Assembly (NCBI RefSeq): GCF_014237455.1
Contig: NZ_JABZFL010000016.1
Location: 1-64,000, forward strand
From: Desulfobacula sp.
Lineage (GTDB): Bacteria > Desulfobacterota > Desulfobacteria > Desulfobacterales > Desulfobacteraceae
Direction of reading: 5' to 3'
DNA: 64,000 nucleotides
Positions 19,507 through 29,061 of this stretch are shown here, piece after piece. Under the pieces are notes generated by a model that made no database searches, was not told the origin of the DNA, and saw only the letters and a list, made by a program, of their open reading frames with translations. Position 1 is the stretch's first letter, and every line of letters starts with the position of its first letter. The translations under genes and the position numbers were made by a program.

Positions 19507-20103
19507 CTATTCTCCTATCTGGAAACGTACAAATCTTTTTATCTGAATATTTTCACCAATTTTACCAATGGTCTCTTTTAATAAATCCGTAATGGTTTTC
19601 TGAGGATCTTTTACATACTGCTGACTCATCAGGCAGATATCTTTGTAAAATTTTTCCACTTTACCCTCGACAATTTTATCAATAATGTTTTCGGGTTTGC
19701 CTTGTTCAAGCATTTGTGCCCGAAAAATCTCTTTTTCCTTTTCAACCACTGCCGGATCAACATCCTCAGGATTCAGGCCAGCAGGATTTGTTGCTGCAAT
19801 ATGCATGGCAATATTTTTTACAAAGGCTTTGAAATTTTCTGTCTTGGCAACAAAATCAGACTCACAGTCCACCTCAAGAAGAACACCCAGTTTGGCACCC
19901 GTATGAATATAAGAATAAATAATACCCTCAGTGGTTGAACGTCCGGCTCTTTTAGCAGCCTTTGCAAGCCCTTTTTTTCTCAAAAGCACTATTGCTTTTT
20001 CCATATCACCTTCTGCTTCGGCAAGGACTCTTTTACAATCCATTATACCTGAGCCTGTTGCCTCACGAAGCTCTTTTACCATTGCTGCGGAAATTTGCAC
20101 CAT
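19507..20103 (-). CDS. tsf: Elongation factor Ts
   Basis: 198 residues, the short EF-Ts type. The N-terminal UBA-like module [20 protein letters not shown] is followed by the TDFV-equivalent [12 protein letters not shown] and a C-terminal helical region. It exchanges GDP on EF-Tu. It follows rpsB directly with 1 nt between the genes, the universal rpsB-tsf pair. Confidence 0.96.
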   Translation of the reverse strand: MVQISAAMVKELREATGSGIMDCKRVLAEAEGDMEKAIVLLRKKGLAKAAKRAGRSTTEGIIYSYIHTGAKLGVLLEVDCESDFVAKTENFKAFVKNIAMHIAATNPAGLNPEDVDPAVVEKEKEIFRAQMLEQGKPENIIDKIVEGKVEKFYKDICLMSQQYVKDPQKTITDLLKETIGKIGENIQIKRFVRFQIGE

Positions 20104-20104
20104 T

Positions 20105-20980
20105 TTATTCTACTCCTTCATCTTTGACTTTGCCGCTCTCTTTTGTCTCTTCAACGGGTGTTGTTCTTCTTTTAATCTTTTCAACGACAGGGCCATCAGT
20201 ACCATCGGAAACAACCTCAATCAACACTTTTTCATCGGAAGAATCTTTGCTTTCTCCTGCGCCTTTTTTATCGGATTCAGCCTTTTGTTTTTCATCATAA
20301 GATGCCCTTCCCTCGATGCAGGCATCGGCAATACGGGAAGCAAAAAGGCGGATAGCTCTGATGGCATCATCATTTCCAGGAATCACGTAATCAATATCAT
20401 CAGGATCACAGTTTGTATCAACAACAGCAATAATTGGAATCCCAAGCCTTTTACCCTCTTTCACTGCAATGGTTTCATTCTTAGGATCAATAACAAAAAT
20501 TGCCCCTGGTAATCTTTTCATATGGCTGATACCGCCAATGGCAAACTCCAGCTTGGTTTTTTCTTTGAGCATTTTTGCCTGCTCTTTTTTCGGATAATTT
20601 TCAAGGGTTCCATCATTTTCAATTGAATTTAAAAAATGAAACCGGGTGATATTATTCTTAATAGTCTGAAAGTTGGTCAGCATGCCGCCAAGCCATCGAT
20701 TTTGAACATAAAATCCTTCAGCACGGTTTGCTTCTTCATAGATCGCCTCGGATGCCTGTTTTTTTGTACCGACAAAAAGGACATCCTGACCTTTGGCAGC
20801 CACACTTTTAATAAAATCATGGGCCTCTTTGAATAGTTTTACGGTCTGCTGCAGATCAATGATGTAAATTCCGTTTCTCGCTCCAAAGATATACTTTTTC
20901 ATCTTTGGGTTCCAGCGTTTGGTCTGATGCCCGAAATGCACACCAGCTTCCAAAAGTTCTCTAATTGTAATGTAAGCCAT
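20105..20980 (-). CDS. rpsB: 30S ribosomal protein S2
   Basis: 291 residues. The S2 core spans about 1-230, with [20 protein letters not shown] (8-27) and [21 protein letters not shown] charged, Glu/Lys/Ser-rich extension of about 60 residues follows (about 231-291), absent from E. coli S2. Similar tails occur in other deltaproteobacteria. The start follows TTTGGAGAACAA, a good ribosome site. Confidence 0.96.
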   Translation of the reverse strand: MAYITIRELLEAGVHFGHQTKRWNPKMKKYIFGARNGIYIIDLQQTVKLFKEAHDFIKSVAAKGQDVLFVGTKKQASEAIYEEANRAEGFYVQNRWLGGMLTNFQTIKNNITRFHFLNSIENDGTLENYPKKEQAKMLKEKTKLEFAIGGISHMKRLPGAIFVIDPKNETIAVKEGKRLGIPIIAVVDTNCDPDDIDYVIPGNDDAIRAIRLFASRIADACIEGRASYDEKQKAESDKKGAGESKDSSDEKVLIEVVSDGTDGPVVEKIKRRTTPVEETKESGKVKDEGVE

Positions 20981-21129
20981 TTGTTCTCCAAATTAATTAA
21001 TGGTTTTATCCACCATTCAGATCATTCCTGAAATTCGACTTTTCCCAAAGCACCTGATTTTCAAGTCCCTGAATGTGAGTTTTTTACTATCCAACAAAAA
21101 TCCTAATTTATATATCAAAAAAAAAAAAG

Positions 21130-22017
21130 TTAATCAATTGATTTTTTAATTAAAACCACCCTGATATGCCTGGCCAAATCCCTTATGAATTCAATGGATT
21201 GATACTGAAGATATTGTTTTGAAATATTTTGAACACTCTCTTTCTGATCAAAGCCCATTTCAAGCAAAATTATTCCACCCGGGACAAGATAGCGATGAGC
21301 GCCATCTAAAATGGATCTCAAACAGGCAAGCCCGTCCCTGCCGCCATCAAGAGCAATACTGGGTTCAAACTGCCTTATTTCAGGCTGCAGATTTTGAATA
21401 TCCCTGGTCGGAATATAAGGTGGGTTTGAAACAATCAGATCAAATTGTGGAATTTCTTTTAATGATGAAAACCAGTCACCGGCAAAAAAATGAATCTTTT
21501 CATTAATTATTTTTGGGGCTATCTTTTCCGCATTTTTTTTTGCAATCGAAAGTGCCATTACAGAAATATCGCTGGCAAAATAGAGATGATCCGGAGCCGC
21601 TTTTGCCAAAGAAACAATAATCGCCCCGGAACCTGTCCCCAGCTCAAGAACGGTTTTGGGTTTTAAGTTGCCTTGACAGGCATTTAATACGTTTAATGCT
21701 TCTTCAACAATGGTTTCCGTATCGGGCCGGGGAATCAAAACCTCGCTTGCCACCTTAAAATCAGATTCAAAGAACCCTTTTTCCCCGATGATATATGCTG
21801 CGGGCTCGTTTTGAATTCTTCTTCTGATTAAAGCTTTAAAATCGGACAGCTCATTTTTTTGAAGGGGACGGTCATGCTGAAGATAAAGATCAAGCCGCTT
21901 TATGCCAAGGCTATGGGCAAGCAGCATTTGGGCAGTCAACCTGGGACTGTCAATGGAATGGTCTTTAAAATAGGATTCAGTCCAGGCAAGAATCTTAATG
22001 ATTGTCCAATCATTCAA
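21130..22017 (-). CDS. prmC: Peptide chain release factor N5-glutamine methyltransferase
   Basis: 295 residues. The N-terminal helical domain contains QMLLAHSLGIKRLDLYLQ; the SAM domain has VLELGTGSGAIIVSLA and the substrate motif SNPPYIP. It methylates the GGQ glutamine of release factors. It follows prfA by 5 nt, the standard prfA-prmC pair. Its stop is followed by a 12-T run in the RNA sense (about 21118-21129) after only a weak AATCAATTGATT palindrome. Confidence 0.95.
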   Translation of the reverse strand: MNDWTIIKILAWTESYFKDHSIDSPRLTAQMLLAHSLGIKRLDLYLQHDRPLQKNELSDFKALIRRRIQNEPAAYIIGEKGFFESDFKVASEVLIPRPDTETIVEEALNVLNACQGNLKPKTVLELGTGSGAIIVSLAKAAPDHLYFASDISVMALSIAKKNAEKIAPKIINEKIHFFAGDWFSSLKEIPQFDLIVSNPPYIPTRDIQNLQPEIRQFEPSIALDGGRDGLACLRSILDGAHRYLVPGGIILLEMGFDQKESVQNISKQYLQYQSIEFIRDLARHIRVVLIKKSID

Positions 22018-22022
22018 TTTTT

Positions 22023-23087
22023 TTAGGCAATTTCCTTTAATGCCTGGGCCTGGTTATATGTTTTAAGCTCATCAATGATTTCCTGGATATTACCTTCCAT
22101 AATACTGTCCAGTTTGTAAAGTGTAAGACCGATTCGGTGATCTGTCATCCGCCCTTGCGGAAAATTGTACGTCCTGATCCTGCCGCTTCGGTCACCTGTT
22201 CCCACCTGCCCTTTTCTCTCAGCTGCTCTTTTCCCTTCCTCTTCCCTGACTTTGGCGTCAAGGATACGGGACTTAAGAACATTCATGGCTTTGGCTTTGT
22301 TTTTATGCTGGGATTTCTCATCCTGACATGTGGCCGTAACACCGGTTGGGACATGGGTAATCCTGACCGCAGAATCTGTTGTGTTTACCGACTGGCCCCC
22401 AGGCCCCGAAGATCTGAACACATCAATTTTAAGATCTGCAGGATTAATATCAATATCAATATCTTCAGCCTCGGGAAGAACAGCTACGGTAACAGCAGAT
22501 GTGTGAACCCTTCCCTGGGTCTCCGTTTCTGGGACTCGCTGGACACGATGCGTGCCGCTTTCATATTTAAAACTGCTGAATGCACCCTTCCCTCTCACCA
22601 GGAATACAATCTCCTTAAACCCGCCCGAGCTGGAATCATTCTTCTCAACAATCTCCAGGGTCCAGTTTTTGGATTCAGTATACCTTGAATACATTCTAAA
22701 CAAGTCGCCGGTAAAAATACCTGCCTCTTCTCCACCGGTTCCAGCCCGGATCTCAAGGAGAACATTTTTATCATCTCTGGGATCTTTTGGCATCAAAAGG
22801 ATATTGAGTTGTGATTTTACTGCTTCAATTTTTGAGTCAAGACCCGGAATCTCTTCTTTGGCCATGGCCCGTATTTCGAGGTCAATGTCCTTTAAAAGTT
22901 CCTTTGCCTCTTTGTGCTCCTCCAAAAGTTCTTCATATTTCCTGAACATTGGAACAATTTTATTGAGCTCCCCATGTTCTATCAGATAGCTCTGATACTT
23001 TTTTTGATCGCTGATGACGACCGGATCACTCAAAAGCTGCTCAAGCTTAATAAATCTTTCTTCAATGCCTTTTAATTTTTCTATCAT
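22023..23087 (-). CDS. prfA: Peptide chain release factor 1
   Basis: 354 residues. The domain 3 motif [20 protein letters not shown] contains the catalytic GGQ. The stop-codon recognition tripeptide of RF1, PxT, is visible in the segment around residues 185-195 ([17 protein letters not shown]). It terminates translation at UAA and UAG. Recognition of UGA is not its job, which fits the presence of UGA-encoded selenocysteine elsewhere in the window. Confidence 0.96.
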   Translation of the reverse strand: MIEKLKGIEERFIKLEQLLSDPVVISDQKKYQSYLIEHGELNKIVPMFRKYEELLEEHKEAKELLKDIDLEIRAMAKEEIPGLDSKIEAVKSQLNILLMPKDPRDDKNVLLEIRAGTGGEEAGIFTGDLFRMYSRYTESKNWTLEIVEKNDSSSGGFKEIVFLVRGKGAFSSFKYESGTHRVQRVPETETQGRVHTSAVTVAVLPEAEDIDIDINPADLKIDVFRSSGPGGQSVNTTDSAVRITHVPTGVTATCQDEKSQHKNKAKAMNVLKSRILDAKVREEEGKRAAERKGQVGTGDRSGRIRTYNFPQGRMTDHRIGLTLYKLDSIMEGNIQEIIDELKTYNQAQALKEIA

Positions 23088-23100
23088 AATTCAGAAACTC

Positions 23101-23132
23101 AAAAGGGGTTCTTTTGTTAAGACCCCTTTTTG
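23101..23132 (-). terminator. Hairpin terminator between rpmE and prfA
   Basis: The arms AAAAGGGGT (23101-23109) and ACCCCTTTT (23122-23130) form a 9-bp stem with a 12-nt loop. On the minus strand the stem ends in a short T-run. It would terminate the rpmE transcript ahead of prfA, at least partially. Confidence 0.65.
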
Positions 23133-23153
23133 ATTACAACTTACTAAAAAGTG

Positions 23154-23372
23154 TTAAATAAGTTTTGTCGCGTCAAACCCTGCATATTTCTTCTTGAAAC
23201 GATCGATTCTTCCGGCAGTATCAACCAGCTTTTGTTTTCCAGTGAAGAAAGGGTGACACTGGGAACAGATTTCCACTTTGATATTCTCTTTTGTTGAGCC
23301 AACTTCAAACGTTGCGCCGCAAGCACAAGAAGCCGTAGATCTTGTGTATTTTGGATGTATCTTTTTTTTCAT
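23154..23372 (-). CDS. rpmE: 50S ribosomal protein L31
   Basis: 72 residues. The four zinc-binding cysteines of the C+ form are present: CACG at residues 16-18 and CSQC at 36-39. The HPFFTGKQK signature follows. Positioned between rho and prfA, the order seen in many proteobacteria. Confidence 0.95.
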   Translation of the reverse strand: MKKKIHPKYTRSTASCACGATFEVGSTKENIKVEICSQCHPFFTGKQKLVDTAGRIDRFKKKYAGFDATKLI

Positions 23373-23427
23373 TTTCCTTAAAACTCCTTACCATGCCATA
23401 TCCCTGGCAATTATTTAATTCTTACCT

Positions 23428-24675
23428 TTATGAATTCATCAAATCAAGAAACTCTTTATTATCCTTTGTTCCTTGCATTTTTTCAAGTAAAAATTGCATG
23501 CTGTCCACAGAATTTAAACTTGACAGCAATTTTCTTAAGATCCACACACGGTTCAAAACCGTTGGATCAAGCAGCAATTCTTCTTTTCTCGTACCTGATT
23601 TATTCATATCAATGGCAGGGAAAACCCTTTTGTCAGAAAGCTTTCTATCCAGGACAAGCTCCATGTTTCCCGTACCCTTAAACTCTTCAAATATAACTTC
23701 ATCCATACGGCTGCCCGTATCAACCAAAGCGGTTGCGATAATGGTCAGACTGCCGCCATCTTCGATATTTCTTGCCGCACCGAAAAATCTTTTGGGCCTG
23801 TCAAGGGCGTTTGAATCCACACCGCCAGACAGAATTTTGCCGGATGGCGGCATTACAGAATTATATGCCCTTGCAAGCCTTGTAATACTGTCAAGCAAAA
23901 TCACGACATCCTGGCCCTGCTCAACAATTCTTTTAGCCTTTTCAATGACCATCTCAGCCACCTGAACATGGCGTTCCGACGGTTCATCAAAGGTTGAGCT
24001 TACCACTTCGGCATCAACATTTCGTGCCATATCGGTCACTTCTTCGGGGCGCTCATCAATCAGAACAATCATTGTAACAATGTCTGGATGGGCTTTAACC
24101 ATGCTATTGGCAATATTCTGAAGCAACATGGTTTTACCGGCTTTTGGCGGAGACACAATCAACCCGCGCTGGCCAAAACCTATGGGTGACATCAAATCTA
24201 TCACCCGCATGGAATAATTATCTGATTCAGCCTCAAGATTCATTTTCTGCTCAGGATAGAGAGGTAATAAATTATCAAAAAAAATAGTTTCAGCAGCAAG
24301 TTCAGGATTTCGAAAATTAACAGCCTCAACCTTAAGCAATGCAAAATATCTTTCAGAATCTTTGGGTTGCCGAACCTGACCGGAAATTGTATCACCGGTT
24401 CTCAAATTAAACCTTCTGATCTGTGAAGGGGATACATAGATATCATCAGGGCCGGGAAGATAATTATATCCAGGCGCTCTTAAAAATCCAAAACCATCAG
24501 GAAGGATTTCAAGCGTACCTTCACCATAAACCTGGCCGCTCTCTTCAATGTTTGCCTGGAGCAAGGCAAAAATTAACTCCTGCTTTTTAAGGCCACTGAT
24601 TCCTTTAATTTTGTATTCCTTAGCAAGCTTGGTCAACTCACTAATCTTCATCTTATTTAAATCGACAAGGTTCAT
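23428..24675 (-). CDS. rho: Transcription termination factor Rho
   Basis: 415 residues. The N-terminal SAP-like helix ([20 protein letters not shown]) is followed by a cold-shock-like RNA-binding domain ([20 protein letters not shown]). The ATPase has Walker [11 protein letters not shown] (about 176-185), [10 protein letters not shown], and Walker [18 protein letters not shown]. It is a homohexameric RNA helicase. It has its own promoter and a 135-nt leader, compatible with autoregulation. Confidence 0.97.
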   Translation of the reverse strand: MNLVDLNKMKISELTKLAKEYKIKGISGLKKQELIFALLQANIEESGQVYGEGTLEILPDGFGFLRAPGYNYLPGPDDIYVSPSQIRRFNLRTGDTISGQVRQPKDSERYFALLKVEAVNFRNPELAAETIFFDNLLPLYPEQKMNLEAESDNYSMRVIDLMSPIGFGQRGLIVSPPKAGKTMLLQNIANSMVKAHPDIVTMIVLIDERPEEVTDMARNVDAEVVSSTFDEPSERHVQVAEMVIEKAKRIVEQGQDVVILLDSITRLARAYNSVMPPSGKILSGGVDSNALDRPKRFFGAARNIEDGGSLTIIATALVDTGSRMDEVIFEEFKGTGNMELVLDRKLSDKRVFPAIDMNKSGTRKEELLLDPTVLNRVWILRKLLSSLNSVDSMQFLLEKMQGTKDNKEFLDLMNS

Positions 24676-24809
24676 TCATTCTCCCAAATTTGTTTATTAT
24701 TTTTTACAGGCTAAAGTTTGTTATTGAAATACACCTTTTTGAAGTCTGAAAACCAAAAATGACATGGAAAAATTGTCAGGTATTCTGAAATTCCTTATTT
24801 AACGTTTGA

Positions 24810-24838
24810 TTAATAAGGCAAAAATATCACATTGTCAA
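24810..24838 (-). promoter_or_regulatory. Sigma-70 promoter of rho
   Basis: On the minus strand: -35 TTGACA (24833-24838), 17-nt spacer, -10 TATTAA (24810-24815). The -35 box lies inside the 3' end of coaE. It implies a leader of about 130 nt before the rho start. Confidence 0.65.
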
Positions 24839-25441
24839 GAATTCTTTTTGGATTTTATTAAAGAGATTGTCAACAGATTCAAAGAGTTCAGACCTTTTCC
24901 CCTTGTTGAGGATAACATGGTCCGCTCTTGTCATTTTATTTTCCTGGGACATTTGAAGATCCAGTATCTTTTGGGCATCTTTCTTTGTAACATTGTCCCG
25001 ATCAGAAATCCTTTTGACAAGATCCATATCCTTTGCCATGACGGCAATCGTGACATCAAATTGTTTCTCCATACCCAATTCAAACAATAAGGGCACCTCA
25101 ACGACCACCGCTTTTTTGCCCTTACCTTCTGCCTTTTCTATCTGAAAAACCATTTCTTTGAGAATTTGAGGATGTAAAATATTCTCCATTTTTTGTCGAA
25201 GTAATGAATCATTCACAATGATATTTCGCAGCCTTTCTCTGTCCAGAGTTCCCTCTTTTCGGACCACCTTTTGGCCAAACGATTCAACTATTTTTTTAAA
25301 GGCCTCCTCTCCGGGCTCCACAACCTGTCTTGCAATTATATCACAATCCAAAGTGACCCAGCCTATCTCTCTAAATCTCTGACATACAAGACTCTTTCCT
25401 GAGCCTGCCGATCCTGTGACTGCAATCCTTAAAATTTTCAT
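24827..25441 (-). CDS. coaE: Dephospho-CoA kinase
   Basis: 204 residues. P-loop GSAGSGKSLV (11-20), the CoaE LDCDIIARQVVEPG motif, and a lid with the arginine-rich DRERLRNIIV region. It makes the last step of CoA synthesis. It diverges from ndk, with 123 bp between the two starts. Confidence 0.95.
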   Translation of the reverse strand: MKILRIAVTGSAGSGKSLVCQRFREIGWVTLDCDIIARQVVEPGEEAFKKIVESFGQKVVRKEGTLDRERLRNIIVNDSLLRQKMENILHPQILKEMVFQIEKAEGKGKKAVVVEVPLLFELGMEKQFDVTIAVMAKDMDLVKRISDRDNVTKKDAQKILDLQMSQENKMTRADHVILNKGKRSELFESVDNLFNKIQKEFLTM

Positions 25442-25494
25442 ATCATTTAAAACTTTGATGTTCTGTGTATTGTTTTAACCCGGCTGCATAGATA

Positions 25495-25522
25495 TTGACT
25501 TATAATACGGTTTTATGATAAT
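25495..25522 (+). promoter_or_regulatory. Sigma-70 promoter of ndk
   Basis: -35 TTGACT (25495-25500), 16-nt spacer, -10 GATAAT (25517-25522), 42 nt before the ndk start codon. Confidence 0.55.
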
Positions 25523-25564
25523 TTTCAAGCCCGTTTTTAATAATAATTGAAAGGACTAAAGATT

Positions 25565-25984
25565 GTGGAAAGAACTTTATCAATAATCAAACCCGATGGG
25601 GTTGCAAAAAACCTGATCGGTGAAGTGATCAAACGATTTGAAACCAATGGTATTCAAATTGCCGCTATAAAAATGATCCGGCTTACAAAAACACAGGCGC
25701 AAGGATTTTATGCCGTTCATAAAGAACGTCCGTTTTTTAACAGCCTGACAGATTTTATGACTTCCGGCCCTATTGTTGTCATGGTTCTTGAAGGCGAAAA
25801 TGTAATTGCAAAAAACAGGGAGCTCATGGGGGCTACCAATTTTGAAGAGGCTGAAGAAGGCACTATCAGAAAAGAGTATGCAACAAATATAGAAAAAAAT
25901 GTTGTTCATGGTTCTGATGCGCCTGAAACAGCCGCTTTTGAAATTGGATATTTTTTCAATGATCTTGAAATCCAGAAAAAATAA
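25565..25984 (+). CDS. ndk: Nucleoside diphosphate kinase
   Basis: 139 residues from a GTG at 25565, chosen because AAAGGA lies 8-13 nt upstream and family members begin with [11 protein letters not shown]. An upstream in-frame TTG at 25547 would overlap the ribosome site. The catalytic histidine is in the [16 protein letters not shown] signature. It balances NTP pools by phosphate transfer. Confidence 0.96.
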   Translation: MERTLSIIKPDGVAKNLIGEVIKRFETNGIQIAAIKMIRLTKTQAQGFYAVHKERPFFNSLTDFMTSGPIVVMVLEGENVIAKNRELMGATNFEEAEEGTIRKEYATNIEKNVVHGSDAPETAAFEIGYFFNDLEIQKK

Positions 25985-26003
25985 TCCACACCATTAATAA
26001 ACC

Positions 26004-26046
26004 AAAATCCGCAGTCTGTAATTAAATTTTATGGCTGCGGATTTTT
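26004..26046 (+). terminator. Terminator after ndk
   Basis: AAAATCCGCAG (26004-26014) pairs with CTGCGGATTTT (26035-26045), ending in five T. The A-run on the other arm allows function in both directions, serving ndk and the convergent larE gene. Confidence 0.7.
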
Positions 26047-26856
26047 ATTGTCTGAAATTTCATAATTCATCTTCCCTGTTTTATAACCATCAATATCAAT
26101 ACTGGTATGCTCAAATCCTATTTTTCGAAATTCCTTTGATATCTTTTGTCTGATATCACTATTCAATATCCTGTCTACCAGCCCAGGTTCAACTTCAACC
26201 CTCGCTATTTTCCCATGGCATCTCACCCGCACCTGGGCAAATCCCAACTCCTGTAGAAAAAATTCTGCTTTATCAACCATAATAATATTTTTAGCCGTTA
26301 TCTTTTCATGATATGGAATCCTTGTCGCCAGACAGGATTGGGAAGGCTTATCCCATGTTTCGAGCCCTAATTTCCTTGAAAGCTTCCTGATATCAGCTTT
26401 TGTATACTTTGCATCTACCAGAGGAGAATAAAAGCCAAGCTCTTTAGCCGCCTTTAATCCCGGCCGAAAGTCTTTTAAATCATCCAGGTTAACAGCATGA
26501 ACCAAAGATTTAACACCCAGATTTTCAGCCGTCTCTTTTATCAGTGAAAACATTTGTTTTTTACAATAATAACACCGCTCCAAAGTATTGCGAACCACCT
26601 CTTCATTTTCAAGGATATCCACATCAAGACAGATATGTTGAACCCCAATTGAACGGGCGATTCTCTTTGCAAACTCAATTTCCCTTTCCGGCACAAACTG
26701 TGAAGAAACAGTAATGGCAAGTAACTTTTTCGGATTTATTTTTTTTGCCGCTGCCAGAAGAAAGGTACTGTCAACACCGCCAGAAAAAGCCACTGCAACT
26801 GCGGACAATTTTGTTAATTTTTTTTCAAAATCCTTAAGTTTTTTATTGTAATTCAT
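26029..26856 (-). CDS. larE: ATP-dependent sacrificial sulfur transferase LarE
   Basis: 275 residues from the ATG at 26856, which has AAGGA 9 nt upstream; the open frame continues further upstream through the neighbouring gene without coding character. PP-loop AFSGGVDSTFLLAAA (about 22-36), the CYYCKKQMF cysteine motif and the SCLATRIPYHEKIT segment identify LarE. In LarE the sacrificial cysteine sulfur is delivered to the nickel-pincer nucleotide precursor. No larB or larC lies nearby, so a role in another sulfur transfer is possible. Confidence 0.88.
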   Translation of the reverse strand: MNYNKKLKDFEKKLTKLSAVAVAFSGGVDSTFLLAAAKKINPKKLLAITVSSQFVPEREIEFAKRIARSIGVQHICLDVDILENEEVVRNTLERCYYCKKQMFSLIKETAENLGVKSLVHAVNLDDLKDFRPGLKAAKELGFYSPLVDAKYTKADIRKLSRKLGLETWDKPSQSCLATRIPYHEKITAKNIIMVDKAEFFLQELGFAQVRVRCHGKIARVEVEPGLVDRILNSDIRQKISKEFRKIGFEHTSIDIDGYKTGKMNYEISDNKNPQP

Positions 26857-26863
26857 TTCATCC

Positions 26864-27151
26864 TTATTGATGGATATAAACCTCAAATTTGGTTTCAGCA
26901 CTGGTAAGGGTATCAATCTGTTCCTGGTATACTCTTCTTTCTTTACTGACAAGCCATTTTGACCAGTCATCAATATGCTGCCATTTACTGATGACAAGAA
27001 GTTCGCCTTTTATATCTACCCGTTTTAAGGTTTCAGCCCCGATATAGCCTTTCTGATGCAAAGCTGCCCCTCTCATCTCCCGGTACAGCTCTTCCAGCAA
27101 GCTTTCGTTTCCAGGCATAAACTTTCTTTTAATCAATACTGTAACCGTCAT
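26864..27151 (-). CDS. Antibiotic biosynthesis monooxygenase (ABM) domain protein
   Basis: A 95-residue ferredoxin-like alpha/beta-barrel protein with the ABM pattern: an N-terminal VTVLIKRKFMPG strand, a helix, KGYIGAETLKR and ELLVISKWQHIDDWSKWL. Such proteins are often quinone or heme-related monooxygenases or simple ligand binders. It is 7 nt upstream of larE on the same strand. Confidence 0.8.
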   Translation of the reverse strand: MTVTVLIKRKFMPGNESLLEELYREMRGAALHQKGYIGAETLKRVDIKGELLVISKWQHIDDWSKWLVSKERRVYQEQIDTLTSAETKFEVYIHQ

Positions 27152-27304
27152 TTTCCCCTCCCATATATCATAGTTTTTATGAAAAAATACGGAACACCGA
27201 ATGTCCTATATACCACAATCCACCTGCCTTTAACAAACCCGGCATCCAAGATAATTCTTGACTAAACAACAGGCTTGCTATATATAAATCCATCATTATT
27301 TTGC

Positions 27305-27378
27305 TGGGTGATCGTCCAACGGCAGGACTACGGACTCTGACTCCGTCAATTAAGGTTCGAATCCTTATCACCCAGCCA
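27305..27378 (+). tRNA. tRNA-Gln (anticodon CUG)
   Basis: A full cloverleaf can be drawn. The acceptor is TGGGTGA/TCACCCA, the D stem GTCC/GGAC and the anticodon stem ACGGA/TCCGT. The loop CTCTGAC has CTG at 27337-27339, and the T stem is TAAGG/CCTTA with loop TTCGAAT. The G discriminator and CCA are encoded. The weak U1-A72 pair and G73 are glutamine tRNA identity features. Confidence 0.95.
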
Positions 27379-27560
27379 TTTAATAGCAAGGGTTTTTGGC
27401 TTTTATGTTGAAAGCCTTTTTGCTTTATACGGCTATTTTAATGTTGTTTTTAATGTGGTTTTCACTTTCTATGTATCCATAATATTTAAAAACCCAGCCA
27501 AAACATGACCAGGTTTTTTCTTTACAATAAAAATTATTATTTCTATGATGCGGTTGAATG

Positions 27561-27591
27561 AAATGAAGAATCTTTTTTGATTCTTTCATTT
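27561..27591 (+). other. AT-rich hairpin downstream of tRNA-Gln
   Basis: AAATGAAGAATC (27561-27572) pairs with GATTCTTTCATTT (27579-27591) with one bulge and a six-T loop. It precedes the stronger terminator-like hairpin at 27603. Confidence 0.4.
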
Positions 27592-27602
27592 TGTTCCCCT
27601 TT

Positions 27603-27637
27603 ACCCCTGGGGGCCATTCACCTCTGGGGGTTTTTTT
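27603..27637 (+). terminator. Probable rho-independent terminator
   Basis: ACCCC-T-GGGG pairs with CCTC-T-GGGGT around loop GCCATTCA, and is followed by seven T (27631-27637). It would end transcription through tRNA-Gln. The stretch 27379-28024 contains no credible gene; it holds only the hairpins and the palindrome listed separately. Confidence 0.55.
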
Positions 27638-27958
27638 GCTCCTGAGATTGGATAGAATTGTTTTGCAGGGGACAATAACCACCCGCCAGTTAACACTAAA
27701 AAGGCTTTATTTGTTGGCCAAGGCTGTAATCAACTTGGTCTCCAATAAAGATTATTCTGGCAGATTCTTTCTGAATCAATTATATTTTTACTAAAACTTA
27801 TTTTTTAAATATCTTTACTGATTTCTGAAATATTGTTATAGAATTCTCGAATCAGATTTTTTTATTTATCTGGTCGGATACCATTCAAATTTACAAGATA
27901 CACAGAACCATATAATTATTTTTCTCAGCGTCTGAACGAAGTTAGCACTGCATTAAAC

Positions 27959-27980
27959 AGGTTCCTATTAATAGGAACCT
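27959..27980. promoter_or_regulatory. 22-bp perfect palindrome upstream of an orphan gene
   Basis: The half-site AGGTTCCTATT is followed immediately by its exact reverse complement. It lies 44 bp before the start of the DUF6623-like gene, a position suited to an operator; a transcript hairpin is the alternative. Confidence 0.55.
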
Positions 27981-28024
27981 ATAATCAATGGCGAGTCAAT
28001 TTTTTTTAAAAAGGAGATTTACTT

Positions 28025-28681
28025 ATGGGTAAAGAATTCTACCGGGTGTGGGTACACGGACACAATGCAAAACTGGACAGGCCTCACGAATTTTCACTGG
28101 AACGAAAAGCGGGTTGCGCACTTATTCAATCCCCTGCGCCCTTTCAAACCGCCTACTATGCCGAATTCTATCAATGGCAGACTGTTCGTAATTGGGTGCA
28201 TTTCGAGGTACCCACCGCCTCTTTGTGCAAGCAGGTGAAAGAGGAGGAGGATAAGCGCAAAACCACTTACGGGAATTTGCAACCATTATCCATCGAACTG
28301 GTAAAGGTCCATGTTAGGTTCGTTAATCCCTGGGCCAAAGATGCAGTGGACGCGGATTGGGCCATGGGAGAGATCTATGGTATTAAGGTGTGGGACGCCG
28401 AGACCATGATATGGGACGAACAATTTGATTGGAGTGTCAAACAGCAAACTCCCACCGGGAAACAATACCCCTATAAAAATAATTCTATGATAGGTTATGC
28501 TGTAACAGACTGGACCACAGTCACCTGGCCGGATATCGGTAGGAATTCGAAAAAATGGGGCAAAAAGCTCGTTCATTTTGGTGTGGGCATCTCCCTGGAT
28601 ATTGGACTGACACAAAGTTGGTCGAAACCCGGTGCTATCTGGATCAGCGCGGTGGGCTGCGATTTCCTGGTGGATACCTAA
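28025..28681 (+). CDS. Hypothetical protein resembling DUF6623 family
   Basis: 218 residues behind an excellent ribosome site (AAGGAG, 6-7 nt spacing). It starts with a short strand and WVHGHN (9-14). It then shows NWVHFEVPTAS (about 58-68), KVWDAETMIWDEQFDWS and, near the end, HFGVGISLDIG and ISAVGCDFLV. From memory, this strand-rich pattern with an opening WVHG and closing VGIS...AAGCDF resembles DUF6623 proteins of unknown function. No signal peptide or membrane helix is evident. GC is visibly higher than in the flanking AT-rich DNA, suggesting recent acquisition. Confidence 0.55.
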   Translation: MGKEFYRVWVHGHNAKLDRPHEFSLERKAGCALIQSPAPFQTAYYAEFYQWQTVRNWVHFEVPTASLCKQVKEEEDKRKTTYGNLQPLSIELVKVHVRFVNPWAKDAVDADWAMGEIYGIKVWDAETMIWDEQFDWSVKQQTPTGKQYPYKNNSMIGYAVTDWTTVTWPDIGRNSKKWGKKLVHFGVGISLDIGLTQSWSKPGAIWISAVGCDFLVDT

Positions 28682-28801
28682 ACTGAGCCTGCAAAGCCAC
28701 CTGTAATTGTATTTCCAAAAGGTGATCATGGGTTGAATACACATCGCTCTGAAAGAAACAGAAGAATTTTCGAATGGTTTGATAGATATTTGAAACAATG
28801 A
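28682..28801 (+). pseudogene. C-terminal remnant of a prolyl-oligopeptidase-type (S9) hydrolase
   Basis: Directly after the stop of the preceding gene, and in the same frame, 39 codons read VIVFPKGDHGLN (from 28703) and then IFEWFDRYLKQ before a stop. This matches the end of S9/alpha-beta hydrolases, where the catalytic histidine sits in a GDHG-like motif followed by an FFxRYL helix. No upstream hydrolase coding is left. The rest up to 28961 is AT-rich with nothing recognised. Confidence 0.5.
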
Positions 28802-28962
28802 TCGATTTATTTTAAAAAAGTATCTACCAACCGAATGAACTCGGACGCGGGACGTTCAACTATATTTTCTGACAAAATTATTTCAAATCATTTTTCAAAA
28901 CAAACTCTATATAGTAAATTTATTTTGGGATAATATTTTCAAGTTTGACACAAAATCAGGTT

Positions 28963-28983
28963 AGTCTCCAACTTGACGTAACA
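28963..28983. repeat. Left attachment-like end (attL)
   Basis: The direct repeat AGTCTCCAA (28963-28971) abuts the element end CTTGACGTAACA (28972-28983). The same two blocks recur in mirrored order at 34645-34663. Confidence 0.65.
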
Positions 28984-29061
28984 AAATCATAATTGACCTT
29001 TGATCGGCAAAGGGTGATTATCTGCTTGATATTTCTACAAAAAATAGAAATGGAGGTCGAT

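Noticed and set aside
19931-20512. 193-codon plus-strand open frame
   Set aside because: Antisense to tsf and rpsB, both clearly coding; composition is that of a shadow frame.
21118-21129. Rho-independent terminator after prmC
   Set aside because: There is a 12-T run but only a weak 6-bp AT palindrome before it, so a terminator is not supported.
22137-22688. 183-codon plus-strand open frame
   Set aside because: Antisense to prfA; no family resemblance.
27305-27378. tRNA-Gln as the integration site of the 5.7-kb element
   Set aside because: No repeat of the tRNA 3' end was found at the other boundary, and the element has its own att-like ends 1.6 kb away.
27425-27682. 85-codon minus-strand frame downstream of tRNA-Gln
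   Set aside because: It runs through two hairpins and the terminator, and the sequence looks non-coding.
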